A program made the translations under genes and the position numbers. A DNA stretch of 64,000 nucleotides from Lysobacteraceae bacterium (GTDB lineage Bacteria > Pseudomonadota > Gammaproteobacteria > Nitrococcales > AK92): contig JAAYIK010000015.1 in NCBI GenBank assembly GCA_012523465.1, forward strand, positions 1 through 64,000. The letters run 5' to 3'. The notes below the pieces were generated by a model, which made no database searches, had not been told where the DNA came from, and saw nothing but the letters and a program-made list of their open reading frames with translations. Positions 1 to 8,158 of the stretch are shown here, one piece after another (position 1 is the stretch's first letter; each line of letters opens with the position of its first letter).

Positions 1-486
1 CTGTACGAGAGCTGGTCGATCCCGACCGCGGTGATGCTGGTGGTGCCGCTGGGCATCATCGGCGCCGTGCTCGGGGTGTTGCTGCGCGGCATGCCCAACG
101 ACATCTATTTCAAGGTCGGCCTGATCGCCATCGTCGGCCTGTCGGCCAAGAACGCCATTCTGATCGTCGAGTTCGCCCGCGAGCTGCAGGCGCAGGGGCG
201 GAGCGTGCTCGAGGCCGCCGTGGAGGCGGCGCGGCTGCGCTTCCGCCCCATCATCATGACCTCGCTGGCGTTCACCTTCGGCGTGGTGCCGCTCGCCTTC
301 GCTAGTGGCGCCAGCTCCGCCAGCCAGCGGGCCATCGGCACCGCGGTGCTGGGCGGCATGATCACCGCCACGGTGCTGGCGATCTTCTTCGTGCCGGCGT
401 TTTTCGTCGTCATCCGGCGCCTCTTCCAGGAGCGGCAGCAGCCGCAGGCGCCGGCAGCGGTACTGGAGGAGCAGGCCAATGCCTAG
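1..486 (+). CDS. RND efflux pump inner-membrane transporter (AcrB/MexB family), C-terminal part
   Basis: This is the last 161 residues of a proton-driven multidrug exporter whose 5' part lies outside the window. The visible part opens with LYESWSIP and contains [14 protein letters not shown], both characteristic of the hydrophobe/amphiphile RND family (HAE1). The segments that follow match the last transmembrane helices, and a short polar tail ends in EEQANA. The gene overlaps the outer-membrane channel gene by 8 bases, so the two are surely co-transcribed; the periplasmic adaptor would be expected upstream. It acts in the inner membrane of a tripartite pump. The substrate cannot be inferred from this fragment. 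Confidence 0.95.
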   Translation: MYESWSIPTAVMLVVPLGIIGAVLGVLLRGMPNDIYFKVGLIAIVGLSAKNAILIVEFARELQAQGRSVLEAAVEAARLRFRPIIMTSLAFTFGVVPLAFASGASSASQRAIGTAVLGGMITATVLAIFFVPAFFVVIRRLFQERQQPQAPAAVLEEQANA

Positions 487-1927
487 GTCATTCGTTATCC
501 CCGTTCTGCTGCTGGGCCTGCTGAGTGGCTGCGCTTCGCTGGCGCCGGAATACCAGCGGCCGGAGGCCCCAGTGCCCGCCAGCTACCCCGGCGGCCAAGC
601 CGGCGCGGTTGCCGGCATTCGGGCGGTCGACATCGGCTGGCGGGAATTCTTCCAGGATCCCCGCCTGCAGGCCCTGATCGAGACGGCGCTCGAGCACAAC
701 CGCGATCTGCGCAGCGCGGTGCTCAATATCGAAGCCGCCCGGGCGGCCTACAACATCCAGTCCGCCGAGCGGCTGCCCAGCCTGGATGCCCAAGGCAGCT
801 TCAGTCGCGGGCGCACGCCGGCGACGCTGTCGCCGACCGGCCAGGATCGCACCACCAGCCAGTATCAGGTCGGTCTCGGCATCGCCGCCTTCGAGCTGGA
901 TTTCTTCGGCCGCGTGAGCAGCCTGAGCGAAGCCGCGCTGGCCGAGTTCCTGGCCACTGAAGAGGCAGCGCGGGCTGCCCAGATCAGCCTGGTCGCTGAG
1001 GTTGGGCGCGCCTATCTGGCCGAGCGGGCTTTCGCCGAGCAGCTCGAACTGGCGCGGCAGACCCTGGCTGCGCGCGAGGATAGCCTGCGGCTGGTGCGGC
1101 AGCGCTTCGAGGCGGGGGCAGCCTCGGCGCTGGAGCTGTGGCAGGCGGAGACGCTGGTCGAGTCGGCCCGGGTCAGTGTCGCTGCTCTGGAGCGGCAGCA
1201 GGCGCAGGCCGGCAACGCCCTCGCCCTGTTGGTGGGCGCGCCGCTGGCACAGCTGGAGTTGCCGGCACCCTTGCCGCTGTCACAGCTAAGCGTGCTCACC
1301 GACATCCCGCCGGGGCTGCCGTCCGAGCTGTTGGTCCAGCGTCCGGACATCCGCGCCGCCGAGCAGCGGCTGATCAGCGCCAATGCCAACATCGGCGCGG
1401 CCAGGGCCGCCTTCTTCCCGCGCATCACCCTGACCGGCACGGTAGGGACTGCCTCCACCGAGCTGTCCGATCTGTTCGGCTCCGGCAGCGGCCTGTGGTC
1501 GTTCATGCCGCAGATCACCGTGCCTATCTTCAACAGCGGCCGCAACCGGGCCGCGCTGGCGCTGGCCGAGGTGCGCAGGCATCAGGCCGTGGCCGACTAC
1601 GAACGCACCATCCAGCAGGCCTTCCGCGAGGTCGCCGATGCGCTGGTGGCACGGGCGAGCCTGGAGCGGCAGCTAGCGGCGCAGGAGCGGCTGCTGGCGG
1701 CGCAGCGCGAGCGCCTCAGGCTGGCGCAGCAGCGCTACGAAAGTGGGGTGGCCGACTATCTCGAGGTGCTGGACGCTCAGCGCGAGCTGTTCGCCGCCGA
1801 GCAGGCGCTGGTGGAGACGCGGCAGCTGCGACTGCAGAATGCCATCGACTTTTATCGTGCCGCCGGCGGCGGCTTGCTGGAGCGCAGCGCGGAGAGCGGG
1901 CGCATGAGCGAAACCGACGCCGGCTGA
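479..1927 (+). CDS. Outer-membrane efflux channel lipoprotein (OprM/NodT family)
   Basis: This 482-residue protein is the TolC-like outer-membrane exit duct for the preceding RND pump. It starts with a lipoprotein signal whose lipobox is L15-S16-G17-C18. The mature protein begins with the usual [17 protein letters not shown]-type segment. It carries the two repeated OEP domains: [20 protein letters not shown] in the first half and [19 protein letters not shown] in the second. The length is normal for the NodT family (450-500 residues). The ATG lies inside the end of the pump gene (8-base overlap), which indicates translational coupling. Confidence 0.95.
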   Translation: MPRSFVIPVLLLGLLSGCASLAPEYQRPEAPVPASYPGGQAGAVAGIRAVDIGWREFFQDPRLQALIETALEHNRDLRSAVLNIEAARAAYNIQSAERLPSLDAQGSFSRGRTPATLSPTGQDRTTSQYQVGLGIAAFELDFFGRVSSLSEAALAEFLATEEAARAAQISLVAEVGRAYLAERAFAEQLELARQTLAAREDSLRLVRQRFEAGAASALELWQAETLVESARVSVAALERQQAQAGNALALLVGAPLAQLELPAPLPLSQLSVLTDIPPGLPSELLVQRPDIRAAEQRLISANANIGAARAAFFPRITLTGTVGTASTELSDLFGSGSGLWSFMPQITVPIFNSGRNRAALALAEVRRHQAVADYERTIQQAFREVADALVARASLERQLAAQERLLAAQRERLRLAQQRYESGVADYLEVLDAQRELFAAEQALVETRQLRLQNAIDFYRAAGGGLLERSAESGRMSETDAG

Positions 1928-2047
1928 CGGCGTCGACGTGCCGGCTTGGCTGACTGGCGGCTGCAGCCATGACGAGGATCGGCCGCCATGCAAGGATGGA
2001 ACGTGATGGATCGTCATTGCACGTGGAAGGTGCGAGCCGAGGGTGGA

Positions 2048-2581
2048 ATGGCCCGGCGTCGGGCATGGCTATTGTCGGCCTTGCTGGTGCTGGGGATGAC
2101 GTCGGCGGCCCAGGCTGCGGCCAGGCCCGAGCTCAGCCTGGGCCTACGCTACGGCGAAGGCGCCGTTTACGGAGATCATGAGCAGTTCGAGGGACAGGAG
2201 CTGTTTTTGCGGGCCGGCCCGCCGGCCTGGCGGGAGCTCTGGCCCGCGGTCCGGGCGGAAGTGGAGTTCGCCGGCGCGCGGTTCAGAAACGGCGGTGACA
2301 AAGCCCTTGCCGTCATGGCCGGTCCGGTGCTGGTCTGGCAGCGCGCTGGCCGACCTTGGGCGCTGGAGGGCGGCATCCGGCTGACCTGGCTATCGGATGA
2401 CGTGATCGGCGACCGCGACCTGGGCGGCAAGTTCCAGTTCACCTCGTATGTGGCTGCCGTCTGGCAGCTCAGTCCTCGCCTGGCTGCTGCGCTGCGCTTG
2501 CAGCATACTTCCAACGCCGGGATTTACAATGAGAACCCGGGGCTGGATCTGCAGTTGATCGAGCTCAGATTTCGGTTCTGA
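2048..2581 (+). CDS. pagL: PagL-type lipid A 3-O-deacylase (acyloxyacyl hydrolase family)
   Basis: This predicted 177-residue outer-membrane beta-barrel would remove the 3-O acyl chain of lipid A. I chose the ATG at 2048 because it gives a clean signal peptide (MARRRAW, hydrophobic core, cleavage after AQA) with GAGGG upstream; an in-frame ATG at 1988 would add 20 non-signal residues. The C-terminal motif H153-T-S155-N-A-G followed by NPG and a terminal aromatic F matches PagL. In characterised PagL the third catalytic residue, 14 positions after the His, is Glu; here it is Asp167. The family is secure; activity is less certain because of that change. Confidence 0.85.
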   Translation: MARRRAWLLSALLVLGMTSAAQAAARPELSLGLRYGEGAVYGDHEQFEGQELFLRAGPPAWRELWPAVRAEVEFAGARFRNGGDKALAVMAGPVLVWQRAGRPWALEGGIRLTWLSDDVIGDRDLGGKFQFTSYVAAVWQLSPRLAAALRLQHTSNAGIYNENPGLDLQLIELRFRF

Positions 2582-2616
2582 TGCGGCACGATCTGGTCAA
2601 CGACTGCGTGCGGCTG

Positions 2617-2630
2617 CGAAGCCGGCTTCG
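2617..2630. terminator. Palindrome between convergent genes, possible weak terminator
   Basis: CGAAGCCGGCTTCG is a perfect 14-base palindrome in the 62-base gap between the convergent pagL and RDD genes. There is no T-tract on either side, so its role as a terminator is only inferred from position. Confidence 0.25.
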
Positions 2631-2643
2631 GCGTGAGGGCGCC

Positions 2644-3093
2644 CTAGCGTCGCTTGGGCTCCAGCACCAGCACCGTGCCCGAGAGCAGGTCGTGCCAGGT
2701 GCGCCGCTTGGGATCGAGCAGCGCCCACCAGAAACCGAGCCCGGCCGGCAGCCAGGACAGGATGGCGCCGGCAAAGCGCAAGGCGGCCTGCCTGAAGCTG
2801 GGCGTGCCGCCTTCGGAGGTTCTCAGCCGCAGGCGCCAGCTGCGCATTCCCAAGGTCTGGCCGCCGTGCAGCCAGAACCCCATGAAGAAGGCGCAGGCCA
2901 CCAGCAGCAGCGACAGCTGGTAGAGGTGGTAGAGGGGATGCTCGGTGGCCGGGCGGTCGCCGAAGACTGGCAGCCAGAGGGCGGCTGCCACCATCTCGAG
3001 GGCGACAAGCAGCAGCGTGTCGTAGAAGATCGCTGCCAGGCGGCGTGGCAGGGACGCCGTGGCTATGGAAAGTGCAAAGGAGTCGGCAGTCAT
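2644..3093 (-). CDS. RDD family membrane protein
   Basis: This is a 149-residue protein of the RDD family, small integral membrane proteins of mostly unknown function. It begins with LPRRLAAIFYDTLLL, the family's conserved N-terminal element (basic residues, then D in the first helix). Three hydrophobic segments follow, and between the second and third sits GQTLGMRSWRLRLRT, another family hallmark. I chose the ATG at 3093; an upstream in-frame ATG at 3132 would lie inside the tRNA gene. It sits directly downstream of tRNA-Glu on the same strand and may be read from the same promoter. No specific function is assigned. Confidence 0.85.
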   Translation of the reverse strand: MTADSFALSIATASLPRRLAAIFYDTLLLVALEMVAAALWLPVFGDRPATEHPLYHLYQLSLLLVACAFFMGFWLHGGQTLGMRSWRLRLRTSEGGTPSFRQAALRFAGAILSWLPAGLGFWWALLDPKRRTWHDLLSGTVLVLEPKRR

Positions 3094-3120
3094 GAGGAGC
3101 TGCTGCGGGAAGGTTGGTTG

Positions 3121-3195
3121 TGGCGCTCCCACCGGGAATTGAACCCGGGTTTCTGCCTTGAGAGGGCAGCGTCCTGACCGCTAGACGATGGGAGC
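3121..3195 (-). tRNA. tRNA-Glu (anticodon CTC)
   Basis: Read on the minus strand, the gene starts GCTCCCATCGTCTAGCGGTC and ends GGTGGGAGCGCCA. The acceptor arms GCTCCCA/TGGGAGC pair fully and CCA is encoded. The anticodon stem CTGCC/GGCAG encloses the loop CTCTCAA, giving anticodon CTC for glutamate. The T-arm carries GGTTCAATTCC. The overall layout matches bacterial tRNA-Glu. Confidence 0.97.
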
Positions 3196-3262
3196 TGCGA
3201 TGAAATCGGGGACCGGCTGGCCGGTTGTCCCGCAAAGCCTGTAACTGGCAGCAGGTTGCTGT

Positions 3263-3290
3263 ATTATACGCAGCCTTCGCGTTGGCACAA
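3263..3290 (-). promoter_or_regulatory. Sigma-70 promoter for tRNA-Glu
   Basis: On the minus strand TTGTGC (3290-3285) is separated by 16 bases from a perfect TATAAT (3268-3263). Transcription would start about 60 bases upstream of the tRNA. It overlaps the earliest possible TTG start of the divergent pcnB gene. Confidence 0.7.
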
Positions 3291-3303
3291 GTACCAGCAC
3301 TCA

Positions 3304-4620
3304 GTGACGGACGTTCAAGACAGCAAGCGCGTGCCCCGAATCATTCCGCGTTCGGAACATCGGATCTCACGCGCCAATATCAGCGACAATGCGCTCAAGG
3401 TGCTCTATCGGCTGAAGAGCGCCGGCTACCAGGCATACCTCGTGGGAGGCGGTGTGCGCGATCTCTCGTTGGGCCGCGAGCCCAAGGATTTCGATGTCGC
3501 CACCGATGCCAGGCCGGAAGCGATCAAGAAGCTGTTCCGAAACTGCCGCCTGATCGGCCGTCGCTTCCGCTTGGCCCACGTCCACTTCGGCCCGGAGATC
3601 ATCGAGGTCGCCACCTTCCGGGCCTTGCACGACCCCAACGGCGATGCCGGCGGAGACCGGGTGATCGAGGACGGCATGATCGTCCGCGACAACGTCTACG
3701 GCACGCTGGAAGAGGATGCGCTGCGGCGCGATTTCACCATCAACGCGCTGTACTACAACATCGCCGACTTCACCGTGGTCGACTACACGGGTGGCATGGA
3801 GGACCTGGAAGCCGGCGTGGTGCGCCTCATCGGGGAGCCGGAAGTGCGTTATCGGGAAGACCCGGTGCGCATGCTGCGGGCGGTTCGCTTTGCTGTGAAG
3901 CTGGGGCTCAAGATCCACCCCGATACGGCGGCGCCGATCAGCGCCATGGCCGAGCTGCTGCAGCACATCCCGCCGGCCAGGCTGTACGAGGAGTGCCTCA
4001 AGCTGTTCATGTCCGGCATGGCGCTCGACGCCTTCGAAGCGCTGCGCCGCTTCAATCTGTTCGCGCAGCTGTTCCCTGGCGTCGAGCGGGTCCTGCTGCG
4101 AGACGAGCACGGCATCAGCACCCGTTTCATCTCCGCCGCGCTGCGCAATACCGACGAGCGCATCGCCGAGGGCAAACCAGTCACACCGGTGTTCCTGTTC
4201 GCGGCCCTGCTGTGGCCGGCGGTGCGCGAGGCCATGCAGGCCTATCTGGAGCAGGACGAGCTGCCCGAGCAGCAGGCGCTGCAGGCCGCCAGCCAGGAGG
4301 TGCTGCAAGAGCAGGTGCAGCGGGTCGCGATCCCCAAGCGCATCAGCATCCCGATGCGGGAAATCTGGAACCTACAGCTGCGGCTGGCGCGTCGCGGCGG
4401 GCGTCGCGCTGGCCGCCTGCTGGGCCACCCGCGCTTCCGGGCCGCCTACGATTTCATGCTGCTGCGCGCCGAGGTCGGCGAGGTGGAGCAGGAGGTCGCC
4501 GATTGGTGGACCGCGTTCCAGGCCGGTTCCGACGAAGAGCGGCGGCGCATGACGGAGCAGACGGCACCAAGCCGGCGCCGTCGACGGCGCCGGCGCCGGC
4601 CGCCAGCCGCCTCCGAGTGA
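3304..4620 (+). CDS. pcnB: Poly(A) polymerase I
   Basis: This polymerase adds 3' poly(A) tails that promote RNA decay. The nucleotidyltransferase signature LVGGGVRDLSLG followed by KDFDVATDA gives the two metal-binding aspartates. RFRLAHVHFGPEIIEVATFR and RRDFTINALYYN are further family blocks, and the protein ends in an arginine-rich tail typical of PcnB. The start is unresolved: there is no ATG near the expected N-terminus, and the candidates are TTG 3256 (inside the tRNA-Glu promoter), GTG 3304 and GTG 3331, none with a good Shine-Dalgarno. I chose GTG 3304 (438 residues). It is followed at 10 bases by folK, a classic pcnB-folK pair. Confidence 0.93.
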   Translation: MTDVQDSKRVPRIIPRSEHRISRANISDNALKVLYRLKSAGYQAYLVGGGVRDLSLGREPKDFDVATDARPEAIKKLFRNCRLIGRRFRLAHVHFGPEIIEVATFRALHDPNGDAGGDRVIEDGMIVRDNVYGTLEEDALRRDFTINALYYNIADFTVVDYTGGMEDLEAGVVRLIGEPEVRYREDPVRMLRAVRFAVKLGLKIHPDTAAPISAMAELLQHIPPARLYEECLKLFMSGMALDAFEALRRFNLFAQLFPGVERVLLRDEHGISTRFISAALRNTDERIAEGKPVTPVFLFAALLWPAVREAMQAYLEQDELPEQQALQAASQEVLQEQVQRVAIPKRISIPMREIWNLQLRLARRGGRRAGRLLGHPRFRAAYDFMLLRAEVGEVEQEVADWWTAFQAGSDEERRRMTEQTAPSRRRRRRRRRPPAASE

Positions 4621-4630
4621 GCATGGGCAG

Positions 4631-5116
4631 ATGATGGAGCGGGTTCTGGCCGCCATCGGCCTTGGCAGCAATTTGAACGACCCGGCGGGGCAGGTGCGCG
4701 CTGCGCTGAGCGCCCTGGCCGCTTTGCCCGAGAGCGAGCTGGTGGCCGCCTCCAGCCTGTATCGCAACCCGCCCATGGGGCCGCAGGACCAGCCCGACTA
4801 CGTCAATGCGGTCGCCCTGCTGCGCACCGCGCTGGAGCCCTTGCCGCTGCTGGCCGAGCTGCAGGCCATCGAGCGGCGGCAGGGCAAGCGCTTCCTGCGG
4901 CACTGGGGACCGCGCACCATCGACCTAGATCTGCTGCTCTACGGCGACCGCCGCATCCGCGAGCCGCGGCTCACCGTCCCGCACCCTGGTCTGCATGAGC
5001 GGGCCTTCGTCCTGTATCCTCTGGCCGAGATCGCGCCGGACCTGATGGTGCCTGGCAAAGGCCGAGTGAAGGATCTGGCCGCGCTGCATTCGGCTGCCGA
5101 TCTAGTTCGGCTCTGA
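4631..5116 (+). CDS. folK: 2-amino-4-hydroxy-6-hydroxymethyldihydropteridine pyrophosphokinase
   Basis: This cytosolic enzyme transfers pyrophosphate from ATP to 6-hydroxymethyl-7,8-dihydropterin in folate synthesis. The 161-residue length is normal. Diagnostic features are the N-terminal AIGLGSNL, the pterin-binding YRNPPMGPQDQPDYVNAV block and the ATP/Mg signature WGPRTIDLDLLLYG, with its two metal-binding aspartates. HPGLHERAFVLYPL follows near the C-terminus. It lies 10 bases after pcnB and 24 bases before a deoxynucleoside kinase gene in one apparent operon running through panC. Confidence 0.96.
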   Translation: MMERVLAAIGLGSNLNDPAGQVRAALSALAALPESELVAASSLYRNPPMGPQDQPDYVNAVALLRTALEPLPLLAELQAIERRQGKRFLRHWGPRTIDLDLLLYGDRRIREPRLTVPHPGLHERAFVLYPLAEIAPDLMVPGKGRVKDLAALHSAADLVRL

Positions 5117-5140
5117 TGCGGCCCGCGCCGGGAGGTGGAC

Positions 5141-5794
5141 ATGAGCCGACAGCAAGCATTCAGGCATATCGTGGTCGAAGGCCCCATCGGCGTCGGGAAG
5201 ACCAGCCTGGCCCGCCGGCTGGCCGCAAGCCTGAAGGCGGAGCTGCTGCTGGAGCGTGCCGAGGAGAATCCTTTTCTGCCCCGCTTCTACCAGGATCCGC
5301 GGCAGGCCGCGCTGCCGGCCCAGTTGTTCTTTCTGCTGCAGCGGGTCGAGGAGCTGCGTCGCCTGCGCCAGGCCGACTTGTTCCGACCCTGCTTGGTCGC
5401 GGACTACTTGTTCGAGAAGGACCGGCTGTTCGCCGAGCTCAACCTCGACGAACACGAATTCGCCCTCTACGACAAGCTTTATCGGCAGCTAGCGCCGGAG
5501 GTGCCGCCGCCGGACCTAGTGATTTACCTGCAGGCCCCGGTGGACGTGTTGCAGCGCCGCATCGCGCAACGTGGCATAGTGTACGAGCAGCGCATCAGCG
5601 CGGAGTACCTAGCTCGCTTGAGTGATGCCTATGTTCGCTTCTTCTACCACTATGACAGTTCTCCGCTGTTGATCGTGAACACCCGGGACATCAATCCGAT
5701 CGGTAGCGAACAGGATTATCGCTTGCTGTTGGAGAGGATCCGTTCCATCGACAGCGGCCGGCACTACTTTAATCCGGCCCCTTGGGGCGTGTAA
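5141..5794 (+). CDS. Deoxynucleoside kinase (dAdo/dGuo kinase family)
   Basis: This 217-residue P-loop kinase most likely phosphorylates deoxynucleosides for salvage. The Walker A motif GPIGVGKTS lies near residue 14. DYLFEKDRLFAELNL matches the substrate-site region of the family, and RIAQRG forms the LID arginine segment. The ATG at 5141 has GGAGG five bases upstream. Its position between folK and panB is common in gammaproteobacteria, where the gene is often just called deoxynucleoside kinase. Substrate preference cannot be read from sequence. It overlaps no neighbour but is tightly spaced with panB (38 bases). Confidence 0.88.
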   Translation: MSRQQAFRHIVVEGPIGVGKTSLARRLAASLKAELLLERAEENPFLPRFYQDPRQAALPAQLFFLLQRVEELRRLRQADLFRPCLVADYLFEKDRLFAELNLDEHEFALYDKLYRQLAPEVPPPDLVIYLQAPVDVLQRRIAQRGIVYEQRISAEYLARLSDAYVRFFYHYDSSPLLIVNTRDINPIGSEQDYRLLLERIRSIDSGRHYFNPAPWGV

Positions 5795-5832
5795 CCTCTC
5801 GCATTCGTTTGGAGGCCAGTACAGGAGCGCCT

Positions 5833-6657
5833 ATGTACGCGGGAACCAACGACGCACAGCGGCGCCGTCCAGTGACGGTGTCGACGCTGCACAAGATGAA
5901 GCAGGCCGGCGAGAAGATCGCCTCGCTGACTGCCTACGACTACAGCTTGGCGGCAGTGGTGGACGAGGCCGGTGTCGATGTCATCCTGGTGGGCGACTCG
6001 CTGGGAATGGTCATGCAGGGGCGGGAGACCACCCTGCCGGTGACCATGGACGAGATTATTTACCACACCCGCTGCGTCACCGCCGCCAGGCGCTACTCGC
6101 TGGTGATGACAGACATGCCGTTCATGAGCTACGCCACGGTGGAGCAGGCCCTGCACAATGCCGCCCGGCTGATGAAGGAAGGCGGCGCGCAGATGGTCAA
6201 GCTGGAGGGCACTGCCGATCAGGCCGAGATCGTGTCGCGGCTGAGCCGGGCCGGCATCCCGGTCTGCGCCCACATCGGCCTGCAGCCGCAGCTGGTGCAC
6301 AAGCTCGGCGGCTACAAGGTGCAGGGCAAAGACGATGCCGCCGCCGAAGCCATGCTGAACGACGCCAAGGTGCTGGAAGCCGCCGGTGCCGACGTGATGG
6401 TGGTGGAGTGCGTGCCGGCGGAGCTGGGCAAGCGCTTGGCGGAAGAGCTCACCATCCCGGTCATCGGCATCGGCGCCGGTCCGCACTGCGACGGCCAGGT
6501 GCTGGTCATCCAGGACATGCTGGGAATCACGCCCGGCAAGCGGCCCAAGTTCTCCCGCAACTTTATGGAAGGCCAGACCAGCGTCCAAGCGGCCGTGCGC
6601 GCTTATGTCGATGCGGTCAAGTCCGTCTCATTCCCCACCGAGGAGCACGCGTTCTAG
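5833..6657 (+). CDS. panB: 3-methyl-2-oxobutanoate hydroxymethyltransferase
   Basis: This enzyme makes ketopantoate from 2-ketoisovalerate and methylene-tetrahydrofolate, the first step of pantothenate synthesis. The 274 residues match the family length. Key blocks are SLTAYDYSLA, VGDSLGMVMQG (Mg-binding Asp), the MVKLEG substrate lysine region, HIGLQPQ, VECVP (catalytic Glu) and IGIGAGPHCDGQVLV. The ATG at 5833 has AGGAG five bases upstream; in-frame sequence before it overlaps the kinase gene and is not needed. panC follows after three bases. Confidence 0.97.
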   Translation: MYAGTNDAQRRRPVTVSTLHKMKQAGEKIASLTAYDYSLAAVVDEAGVDVILVGDSLGMVMQGRETTLPVTMDEIIYHTRCVTAARRYSLVMTDMPFMSYATVEQALHNAARLMKEGGAQMVKLEGTADQAEIVSRLSRAGIPVCAHIGLQPQLVHKLGGYKVQGKDDAAAEAMLNDAKVLEAAGADVMVVECVPAELGKRLAEELTIPVIGIGAGPHCDGQVLVIQDMLGITPGKRPKFSRNFMEGQTSVQAAVRAYVDAVKSVSFPTEEHAF

Positions 6658-6660
6658 GTC

Positions 6661-7518
6661 ATGGACATTCTGCATCGCATTGAAGACGTCCGGACCCAGG
6701 TCCGGCAATGGCGCGGCGAGCGGCTGCGGATCGGGCTGGTGCCGACCATGGGCAACCTTCATCAGGGGCACCTCCAGCTGGTCAAGGCGGCCCAGGACGA
6801 AGCCGATCGGGGCATCGTCAGCATTTTCGTCAACCCGACCCAGTTCGGTGTCGGCGAGGACTACGAAACCTATCCCCGCACCCTGGACGAGGACTGCGCC
6901 AAACTGCGCACGCTTGGAGTGGATGTGGTTTTCGCCCCATCCGTGGCGGCCATGTATCCGGATGGTCCCGAGCTGCGCACCCGGGTATCTGTGCCGGAGC
7001 TGGCCAACACGCTCTGCGGCGCCTGGCGGGAAGGGCACTTCGACGGGGTTGCCACCGTTGTCAGCAAGCTGTTCAACATCGTCGGTCCCGACGTGGCCGC
7101 TTTCGGCAAGAAGGACTATCAGCAGCTACGGGTCATCGAGCGCATGGTGCGGGATCTGAATTTTCCGGTCCGCATCCTGCCGGTCGAGACCCTGCGTGAA
7201 GAGAGCGGCCTAGCCATGAGCTCCCGCAACGGCTACCTCACGGTGGAAGAGAAGGGTCGGGCCGCCGTGCTCTACCAGACACTCTGCGAGGCCCGGGAGC
7301 GCCTGCTGCGCGGGGAACCTTTTGCCGAGGTCGAGGTCTGGGGACGGGACAGGCTCAATGCCAGTGGCTTCCGGACGGATTATTTCAGCGTCCGGCGGGC
7401 AGAGGACCTGAAGGAGCCGACGACGAAGGATACCGAACTGGTGGTGTTGGCCGCAGCGTGGCTAGGGAAGGCGCGCCTGATCGACAACGTCGAGTTGAGT
7501 TTGAACCTTGACGGCTGA
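6661..7518 (+). CDS. panC: Pantothenate synthetase (pantoate-beta-alanine ligase)
   Basis: This enzyme condenses pantoate with beta-alanine using ATP. It is 285 residues with the nucleotidyltransferase HIGH-like motif in PTMGNLHQGHLQLV (residues 28-41), IFVNPTQFG, the FGKKDYQQL block and the KMSKS-like MSSRN. It follows panB by three bases, so the two are translated from the same message. No anomalies are seen. Confidence 0.98.
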   Translation: MDILHRIEDVRTQVRQWRGERLRIGLVPTMGNLHQGHLQLVKAAQDEADRGIVSIFVNPTQFGVGEDYETYPRTLDEDCAKLRTLGVDVVFAPSVAAMYPDGPELRTRVSVPELANTLCGAWREGHFDGVATVVSKLFNIVGPDVAAFGKKDYQQLRVIERMVRDLNFPVRILPVETLREESGLAMSSRNGYLTVEEKGRAAVLYQTLCEARERLLRGEPFAEVEVWGRDRLNASGFRTDYFSVRRAEDLKEPTTKDTELVVLAAAWLGKARLIDNVELSLNLDG

Positions 7519-7624
7519 CACGGAATAATATGCTGCTTTGCAATACGATGCTTGGATTCGGTCTCGAGAGCAGGATGCGACGAGCCCCTCACAAACCCTC
7601 AGACAACGGCAAGGGTGATTCGGT

Positions 7625-8005
7625 ATGCAACTAACCATGCTGAAGTGCAAGCTGCACCAGGCTCGCGTCACACACACCGAGCTCGACTATGAAGGGTCCT
7701 GTGCGATCGACGGCGAGCTGATGGATGCGGCTGGCATTCTCGAGTACGAGATGATCCACATCTACAACATCGCCAATGGTGAGCGGTTCACGACCTATGC
7801 CATCCGTGGTGAGGCGGGCTCGCGCATGATCTCTGTCAATGGTGCCGCGGCGCACAAGGTCAACGTGGGCGATCGCATCATCATCTGCGCCTATGGCCAG
7901 ATCGATGCGGACAAGGCGGCCAAGCACCAGCCGGTCCTTGTCTACTGCGACGAGAACAACGAGATCACGCATCAGCGCAACGCCGTTCCGCTGCAGGTCG
8001 CCTGA
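7625..8005 (+). CDS. panD: Aspartate 1-decarboxylase proenzyme
   Basis: This enzyme produces beta-alanine, the second substrate of PanC. The 126-residue proenzyme has the self-cleavage site Gly24-Ser25 in canonical register, so Ser25 would become the pyruvoyl group of the alpha subunit. GVNAAAAH-type chemistry is represented by [14 protein letters not shown]. The 106-base gap after panC suggests it may have its own promoter, but a TTGACG and a TATGCT in the gap are only 15 bases apart, so this is weak. The gene completes the panB-panC-panD set. Confidence 0.97.
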   Translation: MQLTMLKCKLHQARVTHTELDYEGSCAIDGELMDAAGILEYEMIHIYNIANGERFTTYAIRGEAGSRMISVNGAAAHKVNVGDRIIICAYGQIDADKAAKHQPVLVYCDENNEITHQRNAVPLQVA

Positions 8006-8067
8006 GCAGGAGCGTTCCGCGGCGGCGCTCGCATCCGGCGCGTCATTCCCCATCTCTTAGAGCAAGT

Positions 8068-8099
8068 CCGAGCGTGCCGGCAGTTGCCGGCACGCTCGG
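8068..8099. terminator. Perfect 15-bp GC-rich hairpin between panD and pgi
   Basis: CCGAGCGTGCCGGCA and its exact complement are separated by only GT. It lies 62 bases past panD and would form a very stable hairpin, but no T-tract follows (CTTGGCTG). Terminator or RNA-end protection is inferred. Confidence 0.5.
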
Positions 8100-8158
8100 C
8101 TTGGCTGCCCACAAGGGCTATGCTATGCCCGCGGACGCGTTAAGGATGGGGAAGCTCT

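Noticed and set aside
3225-4634. 469-codon frame overlapping pcnB in another phase
   Set aside because: The product is Arg/Pro/Gly-rich low complexity and pcnB motifs are all in the other frame.
7508-7534. TTGACG plus TAATAT as a panD promoter
   Set aside because: The spacing is only 12 bases to TAATAT or 15 to TATGCT, too short for a confident sigma-70 promoter.
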